This document shows positions 16,666-24,846 of a DNA stretch of 64,000 bases, one piece after another. The position numbers were made by a program, and so were the translations under genes. The stretch is taken from positions 25,745 to 89,744 of the forward strand of contig CAZIAD010000011.1 in NCBI GenBank assembly GCA_964537555.1, given 5' to 3'. This DNA is from CAYRWR01 sp964537555. GTDB taxonomy: Bacteria; Spirochaetota; Brevinematia; Brevinematales; CAYRWR01. The notes beneath the pieces were generated by a model. That model was not told the origin of the DNA, searched no databases, and saw only the letters and a list, made by a program, of their open reading frames with translations. Position 1 is the stretch's first letter, and every line of letters begins with the position of its first letter.

Positions 16666-18399
16666 TTAAATCTGGTTATCAATTTTTACCTTGGTCCCCA
16701 CCAGAGAAGATCCGTAAAAATCAAAAAATTCTTTCAGGGAATGCAGGTGTTTAATGTTCTGTACCAGAGCGGTCTCATGCATTTTATAAAAGAAATTTTC
16801 CCCATCCAGAAAATCCTCTATTTTTTTCATGGATATCGATTTTCTTTCACAGAATTGCTTTATCTCTTTGGCGGTATCCGCATCAAAGACCAGGAAAGTA
16901 TGAGGCTCCACTTCGATTACCTTGTTTTTAAAGTTGTCTTTTATCTGAATAGAATCCTGGCTGCCCACCTGTATGATGCTGTATTCTTTCATGTTTTTGA
17001 TATCCAGGTTGTTTATGAAGTTTTCTATTCCTCCGACCACATTATCAGGCAGGTCGTGCCGGCTGTGCTCTCTCAGAAATTCCAGTATTTCATTTTTATC
17101 TATACCATAGGCAAAAGCTCTATAAATAGACTCCTTGGTGATCTTAAAGATAGAAATGGTCTGAATCGTGACCGGTTCCACCATGAGGGCTAGTTTAAAT
17201 AATATGTCTGGCCGTAAATAGGGCTCCACTATTACTTCATAATTGGCTTCGACAATAAATTTCTGTTCGCAAAACCTCTCATCAAAATCCATGTTATTCA
17301 GTAAAGAGGTGTGCGGTTCATTCATGATTACCGCGTCTGTAGCAATAGAAATCATCCCTTCTCTTTTCCGTTTTATGGCCACTATATTTTCAGTCTCCAG
17401 GGTCTTCAGGAAAAAGGTGAATTTTAATTCTTCCTGCTGCAATAATACCCTGAGGTTCTTGGCTTCATTTTTAAGCAGGAGATAGACCTCGTTATTAAGA
17501 TAATAATAAAACAGCTCCCTCAGAGAAATACCGGCAGCCTGATTGGCCAGGATCTTGAGGGTCATAAAATAGCTCTTTTTAAAATCAAATTTATCCATAA
17601 AATCAAACAGGAACACGATAAACAGCTGCTCGTTCACAGATAAAGACAGGATTTTTTCCATGATGCTGCGGTTTATGACGATACGGTTATTCAGCTTTTC
17701 AAAGAAGCCAAAACGGGAAAATTTCTTAATGATCTGCTCTATTCTCTCCCGGGGTGCAAAGTCCGAAAACAGGTCCACCATTTTTACAAAATCTATCTTA
17801 TGGATCTCATTGGTCTCCGAACTGCGGGGGGAATAGGTGACCACATAGGAAATAAGGCCGGACAACAGCCCGATATACTGATCGGTAGGCAGGCTTTCCT
17901 GAATGTCCTGCACCCCTTCATCGTGCTCAAAATCTATATCTTCCCGTAAGCGGGAGGCGATCTGTTTTAAAAAAATGGGGGGGGAAAACAGGAGATTGTA
18001 TCTTTTGAGGCGCTCGTATTTATAGATCAGAAACTTTTCCAGTAAAGTATCCACTGCTTTTCTCAGTTCTTTATACTTTACCCGGAATACATGGGAGATG
18101 ATATTTATGGTAGAATCTACTTCATCATATACTATCCAGCCAAAGCTGTTATCCATGATATACAGCAACAGTTTTTCATTCTCATCCAGTGTGTCATAAA
18201 TCATTTCCCAGTTTGAGACCACATAATCTGAGACCTGCCTCAGGCGTTCTTCATTCTCTTCACTGTCAAATGACACCTCTACCTCTGTGTCCAGAAAATG
18301 TCCTACGATCTTCTTGACCAGATTAGGCTCTTCATTTATCATCCAGTCCAGAACTGCTCCGTTAGAAATCGTCAATGATTCTCCGCTACCCTTCAACAT
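16666..18399 (-). CDS. Helicase-associated protein resembling the XPB/Ssl2 N-terminal region
   Basis: This 577-residue protein has no Walker motifs. It starts 18 nt after the XPB helicase stop and is therefore translated from the same message. Its composition (winged-helix-like segments in the first 300 residues, then a region around 440-560 with VGSQDSIQIKDNFKN and HTFLVFDADTAKEIKQF) resembles proteins annotated as helicase-associated or XPB N-terminal-domain proteins in actinobacteria and spirochaetes. I infer that it is a partner subunit of the neighbouring helicase. Similarity is recognised by eye only. Confidence 0.6.
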   Translation of the reverse strand: MLKGSGESLTISNGAVLDWMINEEPNLVKKIVGHFLDTEVEVSFDSEENEERLRQVSDYVVSNWEMIYDTLDENEKLLLYIMDNSFGWIVYDEVDSTINIISHVFRVKYKELRKAVDTLLEKFLIYKYERLKRYNLLFSPPIFLKQIASRLREDIDFEHDEGVQDIQESLPTDQYIGLLSGLISYVVTYSPRSSETNEIHKIDFVKMVDLFSDFAPRERIEQIIKKFSRFGFFEKLNNRIVINRSIMEKILSLSVNEQLFIVFLFDFMDKFDFKKSYFMTLKILANQAAGISLRELFYYYLNNEVYLLLKNEAKNLRVLLQQEELKFTFFLKTLETENIVAIKRKREGMISIATDAVIMNEPHTSLLNNMDFDERFCEQKFIVEANYEVIVEPYLRPDILFKLALMVEPVTIQTISIFKITKESIYRAFAYGIDKNEILEFLREHSRHDLPDNVVGGIENFINNLDIKNMKEYSIIQVGSQDSIQIKDNFKNKVIEVEPHTFLVFDADTAKEIKQFCERKSISMKKIEDFLDGENFFYKMHETALVQNIKHLHSLKEFFDFYGSSLVGTKVKIDNQI

Positions 18400-18417
18400 A
18401 AATCACTCCAATACATT

Positions 18418-20118
18418 TTATAATCCGGCCAGACCCATGACTTCTGCTTTTACTTCCTTAATTTCCAGATCTTCTTTTAAATAATCAATTATATTATATT
18501 TATAACCCTGTTCCAGAAGGAACATCTGCCTCTTCCTGGAAAAATCTTCTTCTACTGTATCCCGGGAAACCAGGGCATAAAAGAATGAGTGCTCTGAGTT
18601 GGGACGTAAAATCCGGCCCAGCCTCTGTGCTTCTTCCTGACGCGACCCGAACACCCCGGATATCTGAATGGCCACGTCAGCATCAGGCAGATCTATAGAA
18701 AAATTCCCCACCTTGGATATGACCAGTATGTTGATCCTGCCCTGACGAAAGTCATCAAAAATCACAGCCCGTTCCTGGTTGGGAGTATTCCCGGTAATGA
18801 GGGGGCACTGCAGGCGGTGGGCGATCTCCTTAAGCTGGTCCAGGTAATGCCCGATGATCAATATATGATTGTTCTTATGCTTTTTGATCAGTTTTTTTAC
18901 CAGGCCTATTTTAGCCGCGTTTTCGCTGGCAATGCGAAACTTAATACGGTTCCCGGTATTGCGGTAGGCTTCCATCTGAATGGGAGAGAGAGGTACTCTG
19001 ATCTCATAGCAGAAGGCCTGTGAGATCCAGCCTTCTTTTTCCAGGGTCTTCCAGGCATATTCATAGACCTTGGGGCCGATCAGGGTAAACACTTCTGTCT
19101 CCAGATTGTCCTCTCTGACCAGGGTAGCAGTGAGTCCCAGGCGGCGTTTGCTCTGAATAGCGGTAGTCATACGGAAGATAGGTGCAGGTAGAATATGTAC
19201 CTCATCATAGATGATCAGGCCCCAGTTCTGACGGGTAAAGATATCCATATTTCTGAAGCTGGTGTCTCCGGATTTGCGGTAGATCAGCATATTATAGGTA
19301 GTGATGGTAACCGGACAGATGGCCTTGTTTTCCCCGGTGTATTCCCCCACCTGGTCTTCGGTCAGAGTGGTCTTGTCCAGTATCTCCTGGCGCCATTGCT
19401 TCACAGAGTCCACACTGGAGGTAATGATAAGGGTGTATTCCTGGATGGCATTCATGACCCCCAGGCCTACGATAGTCTTGCCTGCACCGCAGGGTAATAC
19501 AATCACCCCCGAACCTTCTTTCCACATGGAAAAGGAGTAGGCCGCTTCGGACTGATAGTAACGCAGGGCAAAATCCTTGCCAGTCAGAGTCCTGGCTCTG
19601 GTCTGAAATTCCAGCTTATTACCGGTATCATATCCCGCCAGATCCTGTATGGGCACCAGGTGCTTGATGAGGTCTGCCTTGAGGTTTCCTCTATGTTCCC
19701 GTGGCACAATAAATGTGGTCTCGGATTCTTCGACAGTATATTTGGCGGTATACTTTTTGATCTTTTCAGCCAGCTTTTTATTCTTTACTTCCAGGCGCAG
19801 GTGGTCTTCATCCATCTTATCCAGGATAACCTGCCCATAGGCCAGGTAATGCCGCTTGATATATTCAGTCACATTGTTGGGGATGTCGTATTTTTTATAC
19901 ATATCCAGTACTGACAGGATATGCTCCAGAGAGACTCCATTTGCCGCAGCATTCCATAATGAAATAGGAGTAATGCGGTATGAATGCATGTGTTCAGGAG
20001 TTTTTACTAATTCAGAAAATGTCACAATCCGTTTTCTCACTTCGTCAAAGAACGTGGAGTGAGTATCTAATAGTATAGTCTTATCAGATTGAATAATAAT
20101 TGCTTTTTTAATTACCAT
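18418..20118 (-). CDS. XPB/ERCC3-type superfamily 2 DNA helicase
   Basis: This 566-residue protein has Walker A LPCGAGKT at about 207-214, the DEVH box (DEVHILPAP) near 303, motif III TATLVRED (containing the XPB-specific RED triplet), and a C-terminal helicase lobe with ISGVFGSRQEEAQRLGRILRP. The N-terminal ~170 residues form the XPB damage-recognition-like region. Bacterial XPB proteins are 3'-5' helicases or translocases linked to DNA repair, and spirochaetes are among the bacteria that carry them. The adjacent gene downstream probably encodes an accessory subunit. The start ATG follows GAGGAAGGG. Confidence 0.92.
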   Translation of the reverse strand: MVIKKAIIIQSDKTILLDTHSTFFDEVRKRIVTFSELVKTPEHMHSYRITPISLWNAAANGVSLEHILSVLDMYKKYDIPNNVTEYIKRHYLAYGQVILDKMDEDHLRLEVKNKKLAEKIKKYTAKYTVEESETTFIVPREHRGNLKADLIKHLVPIQDLAGYDTGNKLEFQTRARTLTGKDFALRYYQSEAAYSFSMWKEGSGVIVLPCGAGKTIVGLGVMNAIQEYTLIITSSVDSVKQWRQEILDKTTLTEDQVGEYTGENKAICPVTITTYNMLIYRKSGDTSFRNMDIFTRQNWGLIIYDEVHILPAPIFRMTTAIQSKRRLGLTATLVREDNLETEVFTLIGPKVYEYAWKTLEKEGWISQAFCYEIRVPLSPIQMEAYRNTGNRIKFRIASENAAKIGLVKKLIKKHKNNHILIIGHYLDQLKEIAHRLQCPLITGNTPNQERAVIFDDFRQGRINILVISKVGNFSIDLPDADVAIQISGVFGSRQEEAQRLGRILRPNSEHSFFYALVSRDTVEEDFSRKRQMFLLEQGYKYNIIDYLKEDLEIKEVKAEVMGLAGL

Positions 20119-20436
20119 TCCCTTCCTCTACTTATGGATAAATAAAAGGGCTATTTATTGTAAGGGAACGCACAGTTTATGTCAAGAGAGTGCAGTGTCA
20201 AAGCAGCTAAAAACAGATTAAACACCACCCTTCTGTTTCTGTATGCTTTTTTAGAAATGGTATGTTAAGACGTATATATTTATAAATGTGTTATAAATAT
20301 CGGATATGTTTTGACAATGCGGATGGTATCAGGAACCCATCAATGGCTGATTTCGTACAAGAAAATCGTCTTAAAAATAATGATTACTGGCCTCAATATA
20401 TCTGCACCTGTGTATATTGCTGAGACTATCTTCCTG
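20119..20436. other. Gene-free stretch with only the XPB promoter
   Basis: About 318 bp without a convincing gene. It holds the promoter at 20157-20185. The rest is AT-rich and I see no RNA gene, hairpin or conserved-looking frame in it. Confidence 0.6.
20157..20185 (-). promoter_or_regulatory. Strong sigma70-like promoter for the XPB helicase pair
   Basis: On the minus strand consensus TTGACA (20185-20180), 17-nt spacer, TACAAT (20162-20157), about 40 nt ahead of the start. Confidence 0.65.
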
Positions 20437-20691
20437 TCAACGTATCTTCATCTGGCGGACAGTCACGCCCTTAACCACCCTCAGGCTGGATTCCAGTTCC
20501 TGTATGACCGCTTCTTTATCACAAAGATATAGTATGATCAGGCCTTCTTCTTCACAGCTGGCTCCCCCAGCCTCATGCAGTCCGAATCTGGCATGAATGG
20601 AACAGCCGTATTTGGTCAATATCTCCTGAACACGCACCGCCGCTTCGGTTCTCTTGTCGATCAGAATCGACATCACAGTTGAACAGTCCAT
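20437..20691 (-). CDS. ACT-like small protein of the TM1266 (putative hydrogenase-regulator) type
   Basis: This 84-residue protein has the length and pattern of the TM1266 family: a first beta strand (VMSILID), an EILTKYG helix, the ARFGLHEAGG turn, LIILYLC, and a final VVKGVTVRQMKI strand. The fold is ACT/ferredoxin-like. Family members are annotated as putative regulators linked to iron-only hydrogenase maturation, but direct function is unproven. A perfect GGGAGGAG precedes the ATG. It is the last gene of the cluster that begins with the acyl-CoA ligase at 26.6 kb. Confidence 0.65.
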   Translation of the reverse strand: MDCSTVMSILIDKRTEAAVRVQEILTKYGCSIHARFGLHEAGGASCEEEGLIILYLCDKEAVIQELESSLRVVKGVTVRQMKIR

Positions 20692-20754
20692 AATCTCCTC
20701 CCTCTATTTTAAATTAATGTTTTACTGTTTATTCTAATCCTGGACGCAGAAGTC

Positions 20755-21849
20755 TCAAAACTCTCCGTATTCGCAGCCGCCATATTCACCTTCCAGCTCC
20801 GCTATCAGCTGCCAGCCCTGTTTACACTTTTCAAAAAGGCTGATCTCCCCCCGGGCCAGGCCGCCGTTCCACAATTCAGTATGATGCTTATAACCGTCCG
20901 GGTTTTCATAATTGACTTTTAACATAGTGTCCAGGGGGCAGAAAAACTCAAGCTTAAGGCGATGACGGGCATTACTTACATCGATATCCCAATACATGTT
21001 TTTATCATCTCGTCGACAATGAAAGCTTTGCTGATTTCTGATCCAGAAGCGGGAGAAGTTAAACTCATAGAGTTTTCCTTCCAGAAAGAATGCCACCAGT
21101 ATTTTTTGATCCAGGCCGTGGCCAAATACCCGAGGCCGGCCGCCCCCCACGTCCAGGCTGCTATTCTGTAAGAGGCCGGAGCTCCCCTTGTATCTCAGGG
21201 TATTACAGTTCAGCCATATCCAGGGATTGGTAAAGTCAGCTCCCCAGTTTTTATCCTGGTAGCCGCTGCTGCTCCCGGGCCTCACAATATATTCTTCACC
21301 ATTCCAGGAAATCTTCCCCGAATACTCCGAGAGCATCCCCTGCACATGCCAGTACATCTCAAAAGCATGGAGTATGCGTGCCAGAGGAGAGGCGCCATAA
21401 CCTACATTATAGCATAACTTTTTATCTACTGTGAGGTCCCAGCTCAGGCTGCCGCTTTCACACATCCACTCCGGATGTTTTTTCAGGTCCTGTGGCCTCA
21501 CCTCTATCTCCCCCCTCAGGGAAAACTCACTGCAGGACTGAGGCCCTACACTGAATTCGAGGCGGCTGGGATGGATACAGGCTTCTTCTGTAGGATAAAA
21601 TCGGTGCAGCTGAGCCGCGTCCTTGCCCCAGGTTCCGCCTTTTATCATGGCATAAGCGGGCCTGTTCTGCCCCTGTTCCCCAAATACCACAGTGGAGGGA
21701 GATACAGCAGGATTGATCATAAAATATTCAAAGAAAAAAGGTTTCTTTTCCCCGGTACGGGCATGTTCTGCTACCAGGCTGTGCCACCACCAGTCATAAC
21801 CCCGCCTGGCCAGACGGCCCTGCAGCATAAATCTGTTTCGGTCATCCAT
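20755..21849 (-). CDS. Tocopherol-cyclase-like protein
   Basis: This 364-residue protein resembles the tocopherol cyclase family in plan: an N-terminal RLARRGYDWWWHSL segment, FFEYFMINPAVSPS, a central SWNGEEYIVRPG..GYQDKNWG box and many tryptophans. The family has a lipocalin-like double barrel. Bacterial members outside photosynthetic lineages have no proven role in vitamin E formation; a hydrophobic ligand or lipid-modifying role is possible. It starts 9 nt after the stop of the GlgD-like gene and belongs to the same transcript. Confidence 0.7.
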   Translation of the reverse strand: MDDRNRFMLQGRLARRGYDWWWHSLVAEHARTGEKKPFFFEYFMINPAVSPSTVVFGEQGQNRPAYAMIKGGTWGKDAAQLHRFYPTEEACIHPSRLEFSVGPQSCSEFSLRGEIEVRPQDLKKHPEWMCESGSLSWDLTVDKKLCYNVGYGASPLARILHAFEMYWHVQGMLSEYSGKISWNGEEYIVRPGSSSGYQDKNWGADFTNPWIWLNCNTLRYKGSSGLLQNSSLDVGGGRPRVFGHGLDQKILVAFFLEGKLYEFNFSRFWIRNQQSFHCRRDDKNMYWDIDVSNARHRLKLEFFCPLDTMLKVNYENPDGYKHHTELWNGGLARGEISLFEKCKQGWQLIAELEGEYGGCEYGEF

Positions 21850-21858
21850 ATTTATGCC

Positions 21859-23016
21859 CTACACACTTTCAGGCATGAGAATAATGGATTCCCCGTCTTT
21901 AAGGCTCTTCTTATCCCTGATCTGTTTTAAAGGGGTAAAACTATCGATATAACAATTGGCACCGATCTTGTAATGGGCCGGTATAATGACATCTTTTCCA
22001 ATGAGACTGACCCCGAAATTAAGCTGACTCAGTTTTTTATTGACAGTACTACTGCTTTGCTTACCGATCTCTGCATCTGCTTCTATGTTAGGCAGTGTGT
22101 TGTCCCCGGAAAACTCGTCAAGGATAGTGTTGATGATTCGGGCGCCTTTGGCAATATGATTGCCGGGCAGGATGATAGAGTTGCGGATATAGGCCCCTCT
22201 GTCCACTATCACATCAGAGAAGATTACCGAGTCTTCTACATCACCCGAGACCTCGGCTCCCTCACCGATGATAGTATTCTTGATGTGAGAATGCCTTTGA
22301 AACGTAGCAAAATTATTCATAGACATTGAGCTTTTTACCGGGACATGACTGTTATAAGTATCCAAAAACAGATAATCATCCAGCATATCTATATGCTTGT
22401 TATAATACTGTTCTATGGAATACAGAGGCAGAAAGATACCATGTACCTCCCTGCTGGGGAGCTGCTGCTGCTCCACTACCTGATCGATGGCCAGATGAAA
22501 GCCCTGCTCCATCCAGACTCCCTTAAAGCGGCGTACAAACTGGTTTCTATCCATGACCATGGCAGGGTAAATATCCCCGTGCAGAGTCCTGGCCCGGACC
22601 GCCTGAATATTCTCCTTGCCCAGCTTGTCCAGCAGAGGGTTCATATCAAACCATACCGGATAGTCCCCGTGGATCAGGGTAATCAGTTCCACCGAATGTT
22701 CATGCACATATTCCTGAAAGAACTCCATAAATGTATGCTGCAGGTCTATATGGTCAAATACATGAAAATTCAGATAAGGCCAACCCTTCACCAGGTAGCC
22801 ATTGATAAATTCTTTATCTTTTTCCGCAAACACGATGATGTGTTCCACTCCTATGGTGGACAGGCTGGCTACTGCAAAATCTATGTTTCTGAAACGCGGT
22901 GAATAGGGCAACAGATAATGGTCGGTATACTCATCCAGGGACAAAAAGCTATCATAAGCCTGCCCTACTATGATTCCCAGGCTCAGCTGTCGGGGTTTTT
23001 TACTGAATATTGCCAT
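21859..23016 (-). CDS. GlgD-like nucleotidyltransferase-family protein, probably non-catalytic
   Basis: This 385-residue protein is related to ADP-glucose pyrophosphorylases. The N-terminal sugar-nucleotidyltransferase fold includes YSPRFRNIDFAVASLSTIGVEHIIVF. The C-terminal left-handed beta-helix (about 240-385) has repeated small-hydrophobic-hexapeptide turns such as NTIIGEGAEVSG and DSVIFSDVIVDRGAYI. The glycine-rich GGGxGTRL-type catalytic loop is absent: residues 14-18 read IIVGQ. That matches GlgD, the regulatory/non-catalytic partner of GlgC. No glgC or other glycogen gene is in the window. Its start codon shares one base with the mtnA stop region. Confidence 0.78.
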   Translation of the reverse strand: MAIFSKKPRQLSLGIIVGQAYDSFLSLDEYTDHYLLPYSPRFRNIDFAVASLSTIGVEHIIVFAEKDKEFINGYLVKGWPYLNFHVFDHIDLQHTFMEFFQEYVHEHSVELITLIHGDYPVWFDMNPLLDKLGKENIQAVRARTLHGDIYPAMVMDRNQFVRRFKGVWMEQGFHLAIDQVVEQQQLPSREVHGIFLPLYSIEQYYNKHIDMLDDYLFLDTYNSHVPVKSSMSMNNFATFQRHSHIKNTIIGEGAEVSGDVEDSVIFSDVIVDRGAYIRNSIILPGNHIAKGARIINTILDEFSGDNTLPNIEADAEIGKQSSSTVNKKLSQLNFGVSLIGKDVIIPAHYKIGANCYIDSFTPLKQIRDKKSLKDGESIILMPESV

Positions 23017-24059
23017 TAAACTGTTCCCACTAATTTTATTATATTTTCTTTAAAGGGAGGAGTAATAAGGCCCTTTTCGCAGACTATTCCGCTCAGCAGT
23101 ACTGCTGGTGTCACATCAAAGGCCGGATTAAACACAGCCGCATCCCGGGGAGCCCAGGTCATCTCCTGATAGCCTTTTACTTCCTGCTCCTGTCTTTCCT
23201 CTATAAGGATATCGGCACCCTGTTTTGTATCCAGGTCAAAGGTGCTGGACGGGGCCACCGTATAAAAGGGTATATGGTGGTATTGAGCCAGCACTGCCAG
23301 GCTGTAGGTCCCGATCTTGTTGGCAAAGTCTCCATTGGCTGCAATCCGGTCCGCACCCACTATCACACTATCCACTTCTCCCCGGGCCATCAGCATGGCC
23401 GCCATATTATCGCAGATAAGGGTGTAGGGCACTCCCTTCTGGCCCAGCTCCCAGGCTGTAAGCCTGGCCCCCTGCAGCAGAGGCCGGGTCTCATCGACCC
23501 ATACCCGGCTGACCAGGCCCTGTTCAAAGCCGGCAAAGATCAGCCCCAGGGCAGTCCCGCCTCCGCCCGTAGCCAGGGCTCCGGTATTGCAGTGGGTCAG
23601 CACCCGAGAACCCTGAGCTAGAATGTGCTCTGCAGAGGCCGCCATGGCAGCGCTATGGGCCAGGTCACTCTTATGAATGTCTCGGGCCAGACTTTCCAGG
23701 GCAGACACCAGGCCTTCATCCGGATTCGCGTTAATACACTGCCTGCATTTTTCCAGGGCATAGAACAGGTTGACTGCTGTAGGCCGGCTGCTACTGAGGT
23801 AATCACATACTTCCAGGACTTTTTTCCTTAAATCCGGCCCGCTCAGTACACTGGAATACGCAGATGCACTCAGTGCGACCCCATAGGCGGCACAGATTCC
23901 GATGGCAGGTGCGCCTCTTACCGCGAGGCTCTGTATGGCTTCAAAGACTTCCTTCTCATTTTTAAGGGTGAGCCTCTGGTATTGGGCCGGCAAGATGCGC
24001 TGATCAATAATGGAAAGCACACCTTGTTTATAGCTTACAGTCTCTATAATGGGGAGCAT
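23016..24059 (-). CDS. mtnA: Methylthioribose-1-phosphate isomerase
   Basis: This 347-residue protein matches MtnA along its length: an early VRGAPAIGICAAYG, LTHCNTGALATGG (with the catalytic cysteine), VWVDETRPLLQGARLTAWEL, and DSVIVGADRIAANGDFANKIGTYSLA with the catalytic aspartate. The enzyme isomerises methylthioribose-1-phosphate to methylthioribulose-1-phosphate in salvage of methylthioadenosine; the same enzyme also handles 5-deoxyribose-1-phosphate. No other mtn genes (mtnK, mtnP, mtnB) are adjacent. A class II aldolase is encoded 20 kb away. Start lies one nt after the upstream stop. Confidence 0.95.
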   Translation of the reverse strand: MLPIIETVSYKQGVLSIIDQRILPAQYQRLTLKNEKEVFEAIQSLAVRGAPAIGICAAYGVALSASAYSSVLSGPDLRKKVLEVCDYLSSSRPTAVNLFYALEKCRQCINANPDEGLVSALESLARDIHKSDLAHSAAMAASAEHILAQGSRVLTHCNTGALATGGGGTALGLIFAGFEQGLVSRVWVDETRPLLQGARLTAWELGQKGVPYTLICDNMAAMLMARGEVDSVIVGADRIAANGDFANKIGTYSLAVLAQYHHIPFYTVAPSSTFDLDTKQGADILIEERQEQEVKGYQEMTWAPRDAAVFNPAFDVTPAVLLSGIVCEKGLITPPFKENIIKLVGTV

Positions 24060-24060
24060 A

Positions 24061-24813
24061 TCAGTACATCTTTTCCTTTTTAAATATTTTGCGATAAAGG
24101 GTCACCACAAAGATAGTGAACAGCCTGAAAAAGCGGGCTACATTCCAGGGCTGGGTCAGGCTGGTATACAGGCCATTCCAGCCTTTTTTTTGTACCCCTA
24201 TAGGCGGCATCTTTTTCTTTCCGGAGACCACTTCAAATGCATGATCCACCCCCACAATGATGGAATCAGAAAAGGTCTCTTTATTCTGGTCCAGCCACTT
24301 TTCCTGAACAGCTCCCCCTTTCAGGTTGCAGAAGAAGATCTGAGGACTGCTCTTTCTAATGGCTGTCAGTACATCTCTTTTCTCTTTATCTTTGATATGG
24401 GAATGATAGGCCCCTACCAGACGGGCATGAGGAAATGATTTCCTGACCCGTTTGGCCGCCTCCAGGTTGGCTGATTTGTTGGCTCCATACAGATAAAAGC
24501 TATAACCCATTTCATCAGATACCCTCATGATATCCAGAAACAGAGTTACCGGGATGATGACAGGCACGGTTTCCCCGGTCAATACCCGGGCAGCCCAGGC
24601 TACCGTTCCGGAACCACACAGCACTACTTCACAGCGGTTGATTGAAGTCCTGAGTTCCTGGTCAAATAAAGCAAAAAACAGCTTCTTTTCATCCAGGACT
24701 ATGACTCTGAACTTACTTTTTTCATACAGGGTCTGAATGAGATATTCTTTCAGCTCTTCCCGGTTCAGGCGGGAAATCTTGATCCCTAAAAATTTCAGCG
24801 AAAGTGGTATCAT
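24061..24813 (-). CDS. WecG/TagA/CpsF-family glycosyltransferase
   Basis: This 250-residue protein belongs to the GT26 family. Signature segments are VVLCGSGTVAWAARVLTG, GYSFYLYGANKSANLEAAKRV, ARLVGAYHSHI and ISSSPQIFFCNLKGG-like text with QEKWLDQ. Members add N-acetylmannosamine(uronate) or similar sugars to lipid-linked precursors of envelope polysaccharide. The C-terminal basic helix (about 225-250) would bind the membrane. The gene sits between the acyl-CoA ligase (33 nt gap) and mtnA (1 nt gap). Confidence 0.85.
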   Translation of the reverse strand: MIPLSLKFLGIKISRLNREELKEYLIQTLYEKSKFRVIVLDEKKLFFALFDQELRTSINRCEVVLCGSGTVAWAARVLTGETVPVIIPVTLFLDIMRVSDEMGYSFYLYGANKSANLEAAKRVRKSFPHARLVGAYHSHIKDKEKRDVLTAIRKSSPQIFFCNLKGGAVQEKWLDQNKETFSDSIIVGVDHAFEVVSGKKKMPPIGVQKKGWNGLYTSLTQPWNVARFFRLFTIFVVTLYRKIFKKEKMY

Positions 24814-24846
24814 CCTTCACTCCCCTCCCTTTAGATCTAATCCCGT

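Noticed and set aside
20311..20532. 73-codon plus-strand frame.
   Set aside because: It overlaps the ACT-like gene antisense, has no ribosome site and no recognisable sequence.
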